DNA from: Paenibacillus glycanilyticus
Lineage (GTDB): Bacteria; Bacillota; Bacilli; Paenibacillales; Paenibacillaceae
Direction: 5' to 3'
Assembly: GCF_030161375.1 (NCBI RefSeq)
Contig: NZ_BSSQ01000018.1
Span: 62,001 to 126,000 of the forward strand
DNA: 64,000 nt
A program made the position numbers and the translations under genes. The notes under the pieces are model-generated. The model worked only from the letters and a program-made list of their open reading frames with translations. It searched no databases and had not been told where the DNA came from. Position 1 is the stretch's first letter; every line of letters begins with the position of its first letter. Of this stretch, positions 48,365-57,233 are shown in pieces.

Positions 48365-50112
48365 TCTCCCTCGCCCCCATATTCAATCGGTATTTCAAAG
48401 GACATCTTTGTGCCCATGCCGGGCTCGCTCTGAATCTGTAAGCCTTCGGTCTCTTCCCCGTAATACAGCCTTAGTCTTCGGTCTACGTTGGAAATGCCTA
48501 CGCCTGTCCCTTTGGCATCATGGACATGCCCCTGCTTCATTGCCGCATACAGCGACTGTACCTTATCGAGCGTCATGCCCGGACCGTTATCGATAACGGA
48601 TATTCGCATATAGCCCGGCCGCTCTGTCTCCTCCATCAGGATTACGACTGAGCCTTGTCCGATCCGCTGCTCTACGCCATGCGAGATGGCATTCTCAATA
48701 AGCGGCTGGATCAATAGCTTCGGAATCGGAACACCGCGGAAGGTTTCGCTGCCTTCAATCTGCCACTTCAGCCGGTCGATCAGACGCATCTCCATAATTT
48801 GCAGATAACGCTGCGCATGCTCCAGCTCATCGGCCACCGTCACCCATTCATCGGAGTCGGCCCGGTTAATGACATAGCGGAACAATCCGGACATCGCAAC
48901 TACAATCTGTGCAAGTTCTTCCTCATCCTTGTCCTCCAGCGCCCAATAAAGTGCCTCAAGCGTGTTGAACAGGAAATGCGGATTAATCTGCGCCTGGAGT
49001 GCCTTCAGCTCTGTACGGCTCTGGATGATCTCCTTCTCGTATACCACTTCGATCAGTTCATTCAAGTAAGCGACCATCTGGTTGTACGTATTGTTAAGCT
49101 CGTTAATCTCCAAGGTTGAAGAGCTGGCCGGAAGAGGTTTCAGCGAGCCGTATTTGGCGCCTCTCATTGCCTTGATCAGTTTAAGGATGGGACTTGTAAT
49201 CATCGTCGACAGGATAAAAGTCAGGATAAGGAATAGTAGTCCGCCAACCAAGACCGACACTTCGATAGCGGTCCGCAGCACCGATAAGCCTTCAGCGGCA
49301 TATTCAGCCGGTGTTAGAATCAGGACGCGCCAACCTGCCGCATCGAGCTGTTTTTGAATCGGAATATACGATTTGCCGTGCATCTTGATCGTCTTCCGGT
49401 CGGTCTGTTGAAGTACGTCCTGCGGAATATCCGCCGAGAAATTCGATGCGATAATTTGGCCGGAACCGTCAATCAGCCCCATTTCCTCTTTGCCGTCCGA
49501 GGAGGTATTCGAATCAATTAGCTCAAAATATTTTTTGTCAATTCGGACCAATAAATACCCGGCATTCGAAAAGGATTGGTCAATCAGACGGACCCTGCGG
49601 ATGGCGGTAATCTGATTGGGAGCTTTCGGATCAATCCCGAACCATACCAGCTGTCCGGCCGCCCGGTCGGCTTCGCGGATCCACTCGTTAGGCACGCGGT
49701 TGTACAGACTGATGTCCGTCAGCGGAAACAACACCCGGAACCCGTTCGAATACAATTCGATAGACTGCACCCCGCTTACGTACGCCTGCTGCTTCCTTAT
49801 TTCATGCTGCAGCACCTGCCGTTCCTCGAAGGTTAGCATTGTTCCGCCCGCTTCCTTCGCCATCAGATTCTGAATCGAGGCATTGGTAGCCACCTGCATT
49901 GTAAACGTATCCATTTGATGCAGCAGCACATCCATTTTGCCCGTCGCCTGAACCGCTGTCTGCTGAATATGCTTCTCGGCATTGTTGCGCAACAGCTCGG
50001 AGACTTGCCCATACGTAAAAAAACCAACCGAAACAAGTACCAGCAGCATAACAAGCATGAATCCAAGCAATATTTGATTGCGCAGCGTGTTCATTCGGTT
50101 AAACTGGAACAA
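48361..50112 (-). CDS. YesM-type sensor histidine kinase
   Basis: A 583-residue kinase with membrane segments at about 10-30 and 280-305, an extracytoplasmic sensor between them, a HAMP linker, and the phospho-acceptor His in INPHFLFNTLEAL. The ATPase region shows PLIENAISHGVEQR, VIDNGPGMTLDKV and GTGVGISNVDRRLRLYYG. TTG 50112 is preferred because GGGGG ends eight bases before it; ATG 50094 (MNTLRNQILLGF) is the alternative. It is coupled to the response regulator. Confidence 0.94.
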   Translation of the reverse strand: MFQFNRMNTLRNQILLGFMLVMLLVLVSVGFFTYGQVSELLRNNAEKHIQQTAVQATGKMDVLLHQMDTFTMQVATNASIQNLMAKEAGGTMLTFEERQVLQHEIRKQQAYVSGVQSIELYSNGFRVLFPLTDISLYNRVPNEWIREADRAAGQLVWFGIDPKAPNQITAIRRVRLIDQSFSNAGYLLVRIDKKYFELIDSNTSSDGKEEMGLIDGSGQIIASNFSADIPQDVLQQTDRKTIKMHGKSYIPIQKQLDAAGWRVLILTPAEYAAEGLSVLRTAIEVSVLVGGLLFLILTFILSTMITSPILKLIKAMRGAKYGSLKPLPASSSTLEINELNNTYNQMVAYLNELIEVVYEKEIIQSRTELKALQAQINPHFLFNTLEALYWALEDKDEEELAQIVVAMSGLFRYVINRADSDEWVTVADELEHAQRYLQIMEMRLIDRLKWQIEGSETFRGVPIPKLLIQPLIENAISHGVEQRIGQGSVVILMEETERPGYMRISVIDNGPGMTLDKVQSLYAAMKQGHVHDAKGTGVGISNVDRRLRLYYGEETEGLQIQSEPGMGTKMSFEIPIEYGGEGE

Positions 50113-50160
50113 CTCGTACACCCCCGCCTCATATCTGTCCATTACTATACACAATCTGAC

Positions 50161-50194
50161 TAAAAAAAAGAAAGCCCCTTCATTTGGGGCTTCT
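50161..50194 (-). terminator. intrinsic terminator overlapping a stop codon
   Basis: AAGCCCC pairs with GGGGCTT, followed by TCTTTTTTTT on the - strand. The stop codon of the decarboxylase-like gene lies inside its loop. Confidence 0.88.
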
Positions 50195-50512
50195 CTGATC
50201 GGGAGATAGGTTATTCAGCCGCTCTAATGCGGATGCGGCCTTAGGCCATCCGGCATAAAAGGCCAGATGCGTAATGACTTCCGTCAGTTCCTCCCTGGTG
50301 AGGCCGTTCTCCTGCGCCAACCGCAAGTGGTACGGAAGCTGCTCCGTCTGCCCGCTTGCTACCAGTGCTGCTACGGTAATCAAGCTTCGTTCGCGTAGCG
50401 ACAACTCCTCTCTTCGCCATAAATCTCCGAACAACACCTCTTCGGAATAACGGGCAAAAGCCGTATCGCCATACGTTTCTTTAATGCGAGAAGTATCGAT
50501 CGATTTATGCAT
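50180..50512 (-). CDS. carboxymuconolactone decarboxylase-family protein
   Basis: A 110-residue all-helical protein. It has RYSEEVLFGDLWRREELSLRERSLITVAALVASGQTEQLPYHL and LAFYAGWPKAASAL, with the conserved Glu, Arg and His positions of the CMD/AhpD-like fold. No Cys-x2-Cys pair is present, so it is not a peroxidase of the AhpD type. ATG 50512 is chosen for GGGGGA upstream. It overlaps the tautomerase gene by 8 bases. Confidence 0.9.
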   Translation of the reverse strand: MHKSIDTSRIKETYGDTAFARYSEEVLFGDLWRREELSLRERSLITVAALVASGQTEQLPYHLRLAQENGLTREELTEVITHLAFYAGWPKAASALERLNNLSPDQRSPK

Positions 50513-50915
50513 GTCTGGATTCCCCCTTCGCCTGCTCCAGCATTTGGGCAATCCCGCCGCCGAAGGTCCAGTCCTCGAATTCCGTGCCAACCAGTACAAC
50601 AAAGATATCCTCCGCCCTTACTCCGCACGCAGGCAAGAGCTCGGCAAGTCTGGCATAAAAGCCCCTTTTCTGCTCTTCCGTCCGGCCGGACTTCAAGGTA
50701 ATTTGAATATAGAGCAGCCGATCTGTCCGGGATCCGTCAAGATAAGCCGGGTCGTAATAAAACTCGCTTTGTTTGTGGCCATGGAACACCTGGAAATAAT
50801 CATCCTCCGGCACGCGGAAAAACTCGGTCAACGCCTGATGAATGGCTCGGCTAATCGAAGGCAGCTCCTCTTGTTTATATTGATCTTCCCTATAGCTGAT
50901 TCGGATAAACGGCAT
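50505..50915 (-). CDS. tautomerase-family protein
   Basis: A 136-residue member of the 4-oxalocrotonate tautomerase superfamily (long form). The amino-terminal Pro after the start Met (MPFIRISYRE) is the expected catalytic base. Later features are RVPEDDYFQVFHGH, RLLYIQITLKSGRTEEQKRGFYARLAELL and VVLVGTEFEDWTFGGG. It is coupled to the CMD-like gene and divergent from a LysR gene, a common arrangement for a small inducible pair acting on an aromatic or quinone-like compound. The substrate is unknown. Confidence 0.9.
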   Translation of the reverse strand: MPFIRISYREDQYKQEELPSISRAIHQALTEFFRVPEDDYFQVFHGHKQSEFYYDPAYLDGSRTDRLLYIQITLKSGRTEEQKRGFYARLAELLPACGVRAEDIFVVLVGTEFEDWTFGGGIAQMLEQAKGESRHA

Positions 50916-51026
50916 CTGTCATCACTCCTTGATTAAGATGCTTTTATTGTATATCCGCATGCTTGATCTATATAATTGAATTAACTAAACAAGTTGTTCG
51001 ATAATATCAATGGAGATGACAATCGT

Positions 51027-51917
51027 ATGGATATGAAGGAGTTAACCGCCTTTCAAACTATCTTGAAAGAAGGCAGCTTCGCCAAAGCCGCAGCTAAGCT
51101 GAACTATGCGCAGTCTACGATTACGAACCAGATTCAAAGACTCGAGAAGGAGCTTGGATTCCAGTTGTTTCACCGGGGATGGGAAGCGAAGCTTACGCCA
51201 GCGGGTGAGTTATATGCCGCGGAGGTCGAACAGTTAATAGCCCATTGGCATTATGCGGCCGAGCGGGCAAAGGCGATTTCGCAGGAAGATGCGGGTACTC
51301 TCCGCGTAGGTTTTCTGGAGATGTTGGGGCAACAGGTGATGCCGCAGGTCATGCGGCGGTTCCATGAATCCAAACCCGGCGTAACCTGCCAGTTTGTCGT
51401 CGGAAATACGGATCAGCTGTCCGCCGCGCTTCGCCAAGGGGAGCTTGATTTTGCCGTCTGCGGCGAACCAGTTGAACTCTCTGACTTTCGGTTTGAGCCT
51501 TTGTACAAGGAGAGCATCGAATTCATTACGTCTGAGGATCATCCTCTTCAGCTTCAAGATGGTGACGTCCCGTTCAAAAGCTTGCTGCAATACCCGCTGT
51601 TCGTTGGAGGACCTACCTGCCTTTATTACTTGTATCTCTGGAAGTATTTGGCTAGATATGAGACAATGCCGTTACTGCATTCCGTTACTCAAATCTCAGC
51701 TATTCCGGCTTTTATCAGGGAGACTCCTTATGTCGGAGCTGTTCTCGGCTCAACCGCCTTGCCCCCGAGTATTAAGCCCATTGCAGTTGATTGGGATCAC
51801 CCGGCTATTCCGGTTGGCGTGTTGACACTCCGAGACAACGCCTACCCAAGAGCTGCCCGCGAACGGTTTGTGGAATTGACCAAGGAAATCATCTATCCTT
51901 CTAGCGAGGTGTATTGA
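51027..51917 (+). CDS. LysR-family transcriptional regulator
   Basis: A 296-residue regulator. The winged helix-turn-helix reads MKELTAFQTILKEGSFAKAAAKLNYAQSTITNQIQRLEKELG, in pieces, within residues 3-45. The effector domain (about 90-290) is LysR-type. ATG 51027 has GGAG 11 bases upstream. It is divergent from the tautomerase/CMD pair and so probably controls it. A GNAT gene follows after three bases. Confidence 0.93.
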   Translation: MDMKELTAFQTILKEGSFAKAAAKLNYAQSTITNQIQRLEKELGFQLFHRGWEAKLTPAGELYAAEVEQLIAHWHYAAERAKAISQEDAGTLRVGFLEMLGQQVMPQVMRRFHESKPGVTCQFVVGNTDQLSAALRQGELDFAVCGEPVELSDFRFEPLYKESIEFITSEDHPLQLQDGDVPFKSLLQYPLFVGGPTCLYYLYLWKYLARYETMPLLHSVTQISAIPAFIRETPYVGAVLGSTALPPSIKPIAVDWDHPAIPVGVLTLRDNAYPRAARERFVELTKEIIYPSSEVY

Positions 51918-51920
51918 ATC

Positions 51921-52319
51921 ATGTCCATCGAGTACCGTATTCAAACTGCCGTAACCGCGGAGCAAGTGGCAAATGTCTTTCGAAGCTCCGGCATTAGACG
52001 TCCCGTGGATGATCTGCCCCGCATTCAGAAAATGATCGACAACGCGGATTTGATCCTCTCGGCTTGGGACGGCGAAGAGCTGGTCGGCATCGCCAGGGCC
52101 GTCACGGACTTCTCCTATTGCTGCTATCTGTCGGATTTGGCCGTAAGCCAAACCCATCAGCGGATGGGAATCGGCAAGGAGCTTGTGAACAGGCTGCAAG
52201 AGCATATTGGCGAAGAGGTCGCATTGCTTCTGTTGTCCGCTCCTTCGGCCATGGATTACTACCCGCAGATCGGCTTTGCCAAAGCCGAGAATGCTTTTCT
52301 CATTAAGCGGGCTCGTTAA
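51921..52319 (+). CDS. GNAT N-acetyltransferase
   Basis: A 132-residue acetyltransferase with YLSDLAVSQTHQRMGIGKELVNRLQEHI, which holds the acetyl-CoA motif QRMGIGKEL, and AMDYYPQIGFAKAENAF near the C-terminus. ATG 51921 lies three bases after the LysR stop, so the two are co-transcribed. The substrate is unknown. Confidence 0.92.
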   Translation: MSIEYRIQTAVTAEQVANVFRSSGIRRPVDDLPRIQKMIDNADLILSAWDGEELVGIARAVTDFSYCCYLSDLAVSQTHQRMGIGKELVNRLQEHIGEEVALLLLSAPSAMDYYPQIGFAKAENAFLIKRAR

Positions 52320-52340
52320 CTGCCAACAACATAATCACGA

Positions 52341-52385
52341 AAAAGAGCAACGACCTGCAATTGTGCAGGTCATTGCTCTTTATAT
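52341..52385 (+). terminator. bidirectional terminator
   Basis: AAAGAGCAACGACCTGCA pairs with TGCAGGTCATTGCTCTTT with one mismatch. It lies between the GNAT gene and the convergent response regulator gene. Confidence 0.88.
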
Positions 52386-52391
52386 TCGGTC

Positions 52392-52994
52392 TTAATCCAG
52401 CCAACCGTTTTTCTCCGCGATTCCAATCGCATCGATCCGGTTCTTGGCATCCAGCTTCTGAATCGCTTCAGACAAATAATTGCGCACCGTTCCCGCGGAC
52501 AAAAACAGCTGGGAAGCAATATCGCCTGCGGGCAATCCTTCCCTTGCTAGGCGGAGCACTTCCCGTTCCCGCTCTGTGAGCGGATTCTCTGCTTCCCAGA
52601 ATGACAGGGCTAGATCCGGGCTTACCGCCCGCTTCCCGGCGTTAACGTTCCGAAGGGCAGCAGACAGCTCATCAATCGGGGAATCCTTGAGCAGGAATCC
52701 TTTCACGCCCGCTTTCATCGCACGCTGGAAGTAACCCGCCCGCGAGAACGTGGTCAGAATAACGACGAGACAAGGATGCTTATCCGCCCAAAGCTTCTCC
52801 GCTACGTCAAGTCCCGTCATCTTCGGCATCTCGATGTCCATCACGCAAATATCCGGCTTCAGGCTGCGGATCATCTCGAGCGCCTCTTCTCCGTCTTCCG
52901 CTTGCCCAACAACTTCAATATCTTCTTCCAAATCCAGAAGGGCGCTTAACGCGCCGCGTAACATACCTTGATCTTCGGCTACCAGCACTCTCAT
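52392..52994 (-). CDS. NarL/LuxR-type response regulator (YvfU-like)
   Basis: A 200-residue regulator. The receiver domain begins MRVLVAEDQGMLRGAL with the phospho-acceptor Asp53 in CVMDIEMPKMTG. The LuxR helix-turn-helix is LTEREREVLRLAREGLPAGDIASQLFLSAGTVRNYLSEAIQKL, in the last 65 residues. It is last in an operon of ABC ATPase, ABC permease, kinase and regulator, the same order as yvfRSTU of B. subtilis. A 14-base palindrome upstream of the operon is a good candidate target. Confidence 0.95.
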   Translation of the reverse strand: MRVLVAEDQGMLRGALSALLDLEEDIEVVGQAEDGEEALEMIRSLKPDICVMDIEMPKMTGLDVAEKLWADKHPCLVVILTTFSRAGYFQRAMKAGVKGFLLKDSPIDELSAALRNVNAGKRAVSPDLALSFWEAENPLTEREREVLRLAREGLPAGDIASQLFLSAGTVRNYLSEAIQKLDAKNRIDAIGIAEKNGWLD

Positions 52995-52995
52995 G

Positions 52996-54159
52996 TTAGT
53001 TTGTTTCCCCCTTCTTCGATGACGAGCGTACTCTTGGCACGATAATCGTTAAGATGCTGCCGTTTCCTCTAGAGGATTGAAAATCAAGCTTGCCATCCAC
53101 CAGATTCAATCGTTCCTGCATGCCCCGAAGCCCGTTGTGGGCGGGACCTTTATCGGCTTTCTCGCAGCCGACTCCATTATCGCGGATGACCAGCCTGTAT
53201 TGGTCGGGCGTCATCGCCCAGTCAATGACGCATTGCCTTGCTTCGCTATGCTTGACCACATTTGTTACCGCTTCGCGCAAACACATTCCAAGCATGTTAT
53301 CCATGAGTGGACTCAAGGAGGCGAAAGCTGGCTCGCCTTGGACTTTGATCATAATAAAAGCCGCTGCCAGAATCCGTTTGGCATTGGACAATTCTTCGCG
53401 CAGCGTCACCGTATTCATGCCCGTGACTAGTTCCCTGACCTGCTTGAGCGCCGCGCGCGAAGTGAGCTGGACATCCCGGATTTCCTGCTTGGCCCGTTCG
53501 GGATGATGAACGATCAGCTTTTCGGCGAGCTCGCTCTTGAGCGTAATCATGGTGAGGGTATGGCCCAGCGTATCGTGAAGCTCGCGGGATATCCGCTGGC
53601 GCTCTTCCTGCTTGGATAACCTCGAGATCTCATCATTGGCTAACTCCAGCTGAGTTCGAAGCACCTTCGACCGGCGTCCGATAAACATGACGAATGGCAC
53701 CAATAATAACGCCACCATAACCGGCAACAAATCAAGCAAGCTACCTAGACGGTCCGTCGTTTCGGAATGCCAAAGCTCAAATCCGAACATCAGCAGTACG
53801 CCTGACACCGCAATGCCAATCTGCCGCAGATTGGGCAACATCCCGATCAGCGAAGCCGTAAAAAAGCCCATATAAATAAAATCTTGATCATAACGCCAGC
53901 TGAAATAAGCAATGATGAACAAATGGACGAGAACCGCCCAAATGCGCCATTTCTTGCTCATATGACCCGCGATATAGCTAACAATAAACAAGGCGATCAG
54001 CGGAAAGCCAACCCATTGTTCATCAGGCGGACGTTCTGCGAGCGCGGTAATCGGAAACAAGATATAGATCAGCCATAACAGCATAAAGAAAATGGGCGGC
54101 CCCCCCTCCGGAGGCCGCTTCATAATTAATCGACGCCATTCATGCAAGTTAGTTTGCAT
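52996..54159 (-). CDS. sensor histidine kinase, NarL-partner type (YvfT-like)
   Basis: A 387-residue kinase with five or six N-terminal membrane segments (about 18-150) and almost no extracytoplasmic domain, so it probably senses within the membrane. It has HisKA_3 with the phospho-acceptor His in RISRELHDTLGHTLTMI and an ATPase with EAVTNVVKHSEA, IRDNGVGC and HNGLRGMQERL. ATG 54159 overlaps the permease stop (TAATG) and is chosen over a longer upstream frame that would overlap the permease gene. Confidence 0.94.
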   Translation of the reverse strand: MQTNLHEWRRLIMKRPPEGGPPIFFMLLWLIYILFPITALAERPPDEQWVGFPLIALFIVSYIAGHMSKKWRIWAVLVHLFIIAYFSWRYDQDFIYMGFFTASLIGMLPNLRQIGIAVSGVLLMFGFELWHSETTDRLGSLLDLLPVMVALLLVPFVMFIGRRSKVLRTQLELANDEISRLSKQEERQRISRELHDTLGHTLTMITLKSELAEKLIVHHPERAKQEIRDVQLTSRAALKQVRELVTGMNTVTLREELSNAKRILAAAFIMIKVQGEPAFASLSPLMDNMLGMCLREAVTNVVKHSEARQCVIDWAMTPDQYRLVIRDNGVGCEKADKGPAHNGLRGMQERLNLVDGKLDFQSSRGNGSILTIIVPRVRSSSKKGETN

Positions 54160-54917
54160 TACACCGCTTCCTGTTTTTTCATAATGTAAGACGAAATGGC
54201 GATGAACACCACCACATAACCGAGCAGTATGGCTACGCCGCCCCAATCCATCGACACGCCGGCAACCGCATCCCAAGCCCCTTGGCCAAGACGGTAGGTC
54301 GGCGTCAGATGGGCAATGGTCTTCATTGTGCTCGACATCGTATCGGTCGGGAACCACAAACCGCCCAATATGGACAGCCCCATATAGCATATCATGGAAA
54401 GAACTTGCACGAAGTCCGCGTTCTTAATCGATCCGATCAATGTGCCAAGGCCCATAAACGAGAAGCCGCCAATAAAGATAAACAACCCGCAGGTAATCCA
54501 TGTCGAAGCGCTTAGGCTTACGTCCTTGAATACTCCGCCTACAACGAACATCACAATGATAATGGCAAGATTAATCACGGCTTGCGACAACACTTTGGAC
54601 AAGACATACGACCAGGATGGCAATGGGGTTATTTTTAATAAAGACAACCAGCCTTGGCTCCGCTCTCTCGACAACCTCTGTGCGTAAGAAGTAAGACTCG
54701 CTCCCACAACACCGTATACGGTCATGGACATCAAATAATAGGCTTTCCAATCGACATTGCCAACTTGCACATTATCACCCACGGAATTGGTGAAGATAAA
54801 GTAGAACACAACCGGCATAATAAACGAGAAAATAACGAATCGGCGGTTGCGTACGGTACGCAGCAGCTCCGCTTTGCATTGGGCAAGCGTTGCTCTCATG
54901 CTTGTAGATTGATTCAT
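54159..54917 (-). CDS. ABC-2 type transporter permease (YvfS-like)
   Basis: A 252-residue exporter permease with six membrane segments (first FVIFSFIMPVVFYFIFTNSV; SRERSQGWLSLLKITPLPSWSYVLSK in the first large loop). ATG 54917 follows GGGGGA. It lies between the ATPase and kinase genes. ABC-2 systems with this layout export peptides, antibiotics or lipids, and the related LnrLMN exports linearmycin-type polyketides. Confidence 0.93.
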   Translation of the reverse strand: MNQSTSMRATLAQCKAELLRTVRNRRFVIFSFIMPVVFYFIFTNSVGDNVQVGNVDWKAYYLMSMTVYGVVGASLTSYAQRLSRERSQGWLSLLKITPLPSWSYVLSKVLSQAVINLAIIIVMFVVGGVFKDVSLSASTWITCGLFIFIGGFSFMGLGTLIGSIKNADFVQVLSMICYMGLSILGGLWFPTDTMSSTMKTIAHLTPTYRLGQGAWDAVAGVSMDWGGVAILLGYVVVFIAISSYIMKKQEAV

Positions 54918-54933
54918 GGTCAAATATCCCCCT

Positions 54934-55824
54934 TTAGTTGGTTGACTGGACAATGGCCTGGAACGCATCTTCAAGCCCGCCGCTCTGAATTTCAATATCT
55001 TTCATCTCGATACGCTGCTCAATAAGCGTTACGATCAGCCGGTCCGTGTCGCGGCTATGCAGCTTAACTCGCCGTCCGTTCCATTCCGCGTCGATCACGC
55101 CCGGCAGCGCCAGGAGCTGATCCGATGTTACTCCCGCGCCTGCCGTGAACGTAATTACCCGGCCCGTTGTCTCGGCTTTGATCTGGCTTGGCGAACCGTC
55201 TGCAACCACTTTGCCTTGATTAATAACAACGATGCGGTCTGCGAGGCTATCGGCCTCTTCCAAGTAGTGCGTCGTCAGAACGACGGTACGGCCTTTATCG
55301 GCCATCGAACGAATAGTATCCCAGAACATTTGACGGGATGTAACGTCCATGCCAACCGTTGGTTCGTCTAGGAAAATAATTTCCGGATCGCCAGCCGCGG
55401 CAAGCGCGAAGCCAAGGCGGCGTTGTTGTCCGCCGGACAAGGAGGCTGCCATTTTGTCCTTTTCCTTCTCGAGGCCGGAGATGCGGAGCAGCTCCTGCAA
55501 GGAAAGCGAATGGCTGTAATAGCTGCGGAACAAATCAATGGTTTCCGCTACCTTCAAATTATCGATGACGCTCACATCTTGCAGCATCGCGCCAATCCGG
55601 TCCCGAACCTTAATATCTTTCGGATCTCCGCCGAGCAGCTTGATCGTCCCCGACGTTGGAAGCTTCAGTCCCAGGATCATGGAGATGGTTGTTGTCTTGC
55701 CCGCTCCGTTAGGCCCGAGCAGCGCAATAACCGTGCCTTTCTCCACCTTCAGCGATAAGTTGTCTACCGCCTTTTTGCCCTGATAAACTTTCGAGACCTT
55801 ATCCAGTTCAATGGCATAACTCAT
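54934..55824 (-). CDS. ABC transporter ATP-binding protein (YvfR-like)
   Basis: A 296-residue ATPase of the antibiotic/lipid export group. It has Walker A GPNGAGKTTTISMILG, signature LSGGQQRRLGFALAAAG, Walker B IIFLDEPTVGMD and His switch TTHYLEEADSLAD. A C-terminal accessory region (about 215-296) is usual for the DrrA-like type. ATG 55824 is chosen at the start of the conserved MSYAIELDKVSK. It is first in the yvfRSTU-like operon. Confidence 0.95.
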   Translation of the reverse strand: MSYAIELDKVSKVYQGKKAVDNLSLKVEKGTVIALLGPNGAGKTTTISMILGLKLPTSGTIKLLGGDPKDIKVRDRIGAMLQDVSVIDNLKVAETIDLFRSYYSHSLSLQELLRISGLEKEKDKMAASLSGGQQRRLGFALAAAGDPEIIFLDEPTVGMDVTSRQMFWDTIRSMADKGRTVVLTTHYLEEADSLADRIVVINQGKVVADGSPSQIKAETTGRVITFTAGAGVTSDQLLALPGVIDAEWNGRRVKLHSRDTDRLIVTLIEQRIEMKDIEIQSGGLEDAFQAIVQSTN

Positions 55825-55952
55825 TGTCAACTTCACTCCCATTATCTATGATTGGATGATGTCTTACTCATCTGCCGCCCTGCCTCTTGCTTACCTACTT
55901 ATCTTACCTTTTGCAAAACCGCGTTCCCACGCATGAACGTAATGTCTTTCAG

Positions 55953-55966
55953 ATGACAAATGTCAT
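55953..55966. promoter_or_regulatory. palindromic candidate operator
   Basis: ATGACA-N2-TGTCAT is a perfect inverted repeat, extended by CA...TG on both sides. It lies 129 bases before the ATPase gene and about 60 before the divergent VOC gene. Its size and symmetry suit a NarL-family regulator dimer, probably the one encoded at 52392. Confidence 0.55.
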
Positions 55967-56024
55967 ATGTTCAACCTGATAAGTTACAATAGACAAACAT
56001 ACCTTGATTAAGGAGCTTACCGCC

Positions 56025-56483
56025 ATGATAGATTTCATCTTTGAAACCCATCTTCAAGTAACGGATCTGGACCGTTCCATTGCCTTTTACAAGAAGCTGG
56101 GACTGACTTTAGCTTTACATAAACCCGAGCGAAGATCGGCTTTTTTCTATGTAGGAGAGCGTAGAGATCTGCTAGCGCTGAAGGAGTTGCCAAATGGCCA
56201 CAAGCTGCAGCCTCGCCACTTTGCGTTTGGCGTGCAGCTTGACCAGTTGCTCGAAGCTTCGGATTGGCTGATCGAACGGGGAATCTACCCGCTTCCGGGC
56301 TTTGGCAGACAAGAGGCTCCTTCGGAGCCGTACGTCCATGCATGGATGCCGGCAGCAAGCGTCTATTTCAATGACCATGACGGCAATGAACTTGAGTTCA
56401 TGGCCTGGCTGGACGATGCGCCGCAAATCCTCGACCACGTCCCAACCTTAAGCGAGTGGAATAAAATCAAAGGGCAGCAATAA
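56025..56483 (+). CDS. VOC-family (glyoxalase/bleomycin resistance-like) protein
   Basis: A 152-residue protein of two beta-alpha-beta-beta-beta modules. It has IFETHLQVTDLDRSIAFYKKLGL and, near the C-terminus, SVYFNDHDGNELEFMAWL (metal-ligand Glu). ATG 56025 follows AAGGAG by nine bases. It is divergent from the export operon and might share its operator; glyoxalase-fold proteins sometimes bind drugs. The activity is unknown. Confidence 0.9.
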   Translation: MIDFIFETHLQVTDLDRSIAFYKKLGLTLALHKPERRSAFFYVGERRDLLALKELPNGHKLQPRHFAFGVQLDQLLEASDWLIERGIYPLPGFGRQEAPSEPYVHAWMPAASVYFNDHDGNELEFMAWLDDAPQILDHVPTLSEWNKIKGQQ

Positions 56484-56551
56484 ATATCCTGCACTCTGTG
56501 CAACGTAGCGGTCAGCGAGGAGTGGCGAGGTTCCAGGGTACTGAGTTTTCC

Positions 56552-57217
56552 CTACCGGTTTCCTTCCCACTCTTCGTAAAACCGCTCTACGTATTGCTCC
56601 ATATAAAGGTGGCGATCTTCGGCGATCCGTTTAGCCGCTTCCGTGTTGACCAAATCTTTAAGCTTCAGCAGCTTCTCGTGAAAATGGTTAATGGCCGTGC
56701 TTTTCCCGTTCCGGTATTCCTCGGCCGTCATCTCGCCACGCGGTGGGATAGCCGGGTCGTGGATCGGCGTGCCTTTCCAGCCCGCGTATACGAATGCCCT
56801 TGCTATTGAGATCGCGCCAATCGCATCAAGCCGGTCGGCATCCTGCACAACCTTCCCTTCCAGCGTGCGCATCGGCGGATTTGTCCCCGCGTTATAAGAC
56901 ATATTCGAGATAATATCCATCACATGGGCACGCGCGTCGTCATCTGCCAGATGCGTATCCAGCCAGGATTGGACCTTGTGCAATCCCGCTTCCTTGGACG
57001 GATTCAGCTTCTCGTCCGCCACGTCATGCAGCAATGCGGCAATCGTGCAAATAAACGCGTCTGCGCCTTCCTCCCGCGCTATTCTTCTCGCCATTTGGAC
57101 TACCCTATGGATATGCCACCAATCATGGCCGCTGGCATCCTTCTCCATCTCGGATCGGCTGAACTGCTCAGCCGCATGGATGATGTTCTCTTTTTCAGCA
57201 TCTGCTATTCTCATCAT
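56552..57217 (-). CDS. HD-domain metal-dependent phosphohydrolase
   Basis: A 221-residue protein of the YedJ-like HD group. Metal ligands are in HDWWHIHRVVQMARRIA, the HD pair in AALLHDVADEK, and the distal Asp in KVVQDADRLDAIGAI. The C-terminal half is helical with NHFHEKLLKLKDLVNTEAAK. ATG 57217 starts it; a second ATG follows directly. The substrate is unknown, and nucleotides are likely for the fold. Confidence 0.92.
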   Translation of the reverse strand: MMRIADAEKENIIHAAEQFSRSEMEKDASGHDWWHIHRVVQMARRIAREEGADAFICTIAALLHDVADEKLNPSKEAGLHKVQSWLDTHLADDDARAHVMDIISNMSYNAGTNPPMRTLEGKVVQDADRLDAIGAISIARAFVYAGWKGTPIHDPAIPPRGEMTAEEYRNGKSTAINHFHEKLLKLKDLVNTEAAKRIAEDRHLYMEQYVERFYEEWEGNR

Positions 57218-57233
57218 TACACCTCATAGTTAG

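Noticed and set aside
52996..54390. Start of the NarL-partner kinase at 54390
   Set aside because: It would overlap the permease gene by about 230 bases in another frame. ATG 54159 overlaps its stop by a typical TAATG junction.
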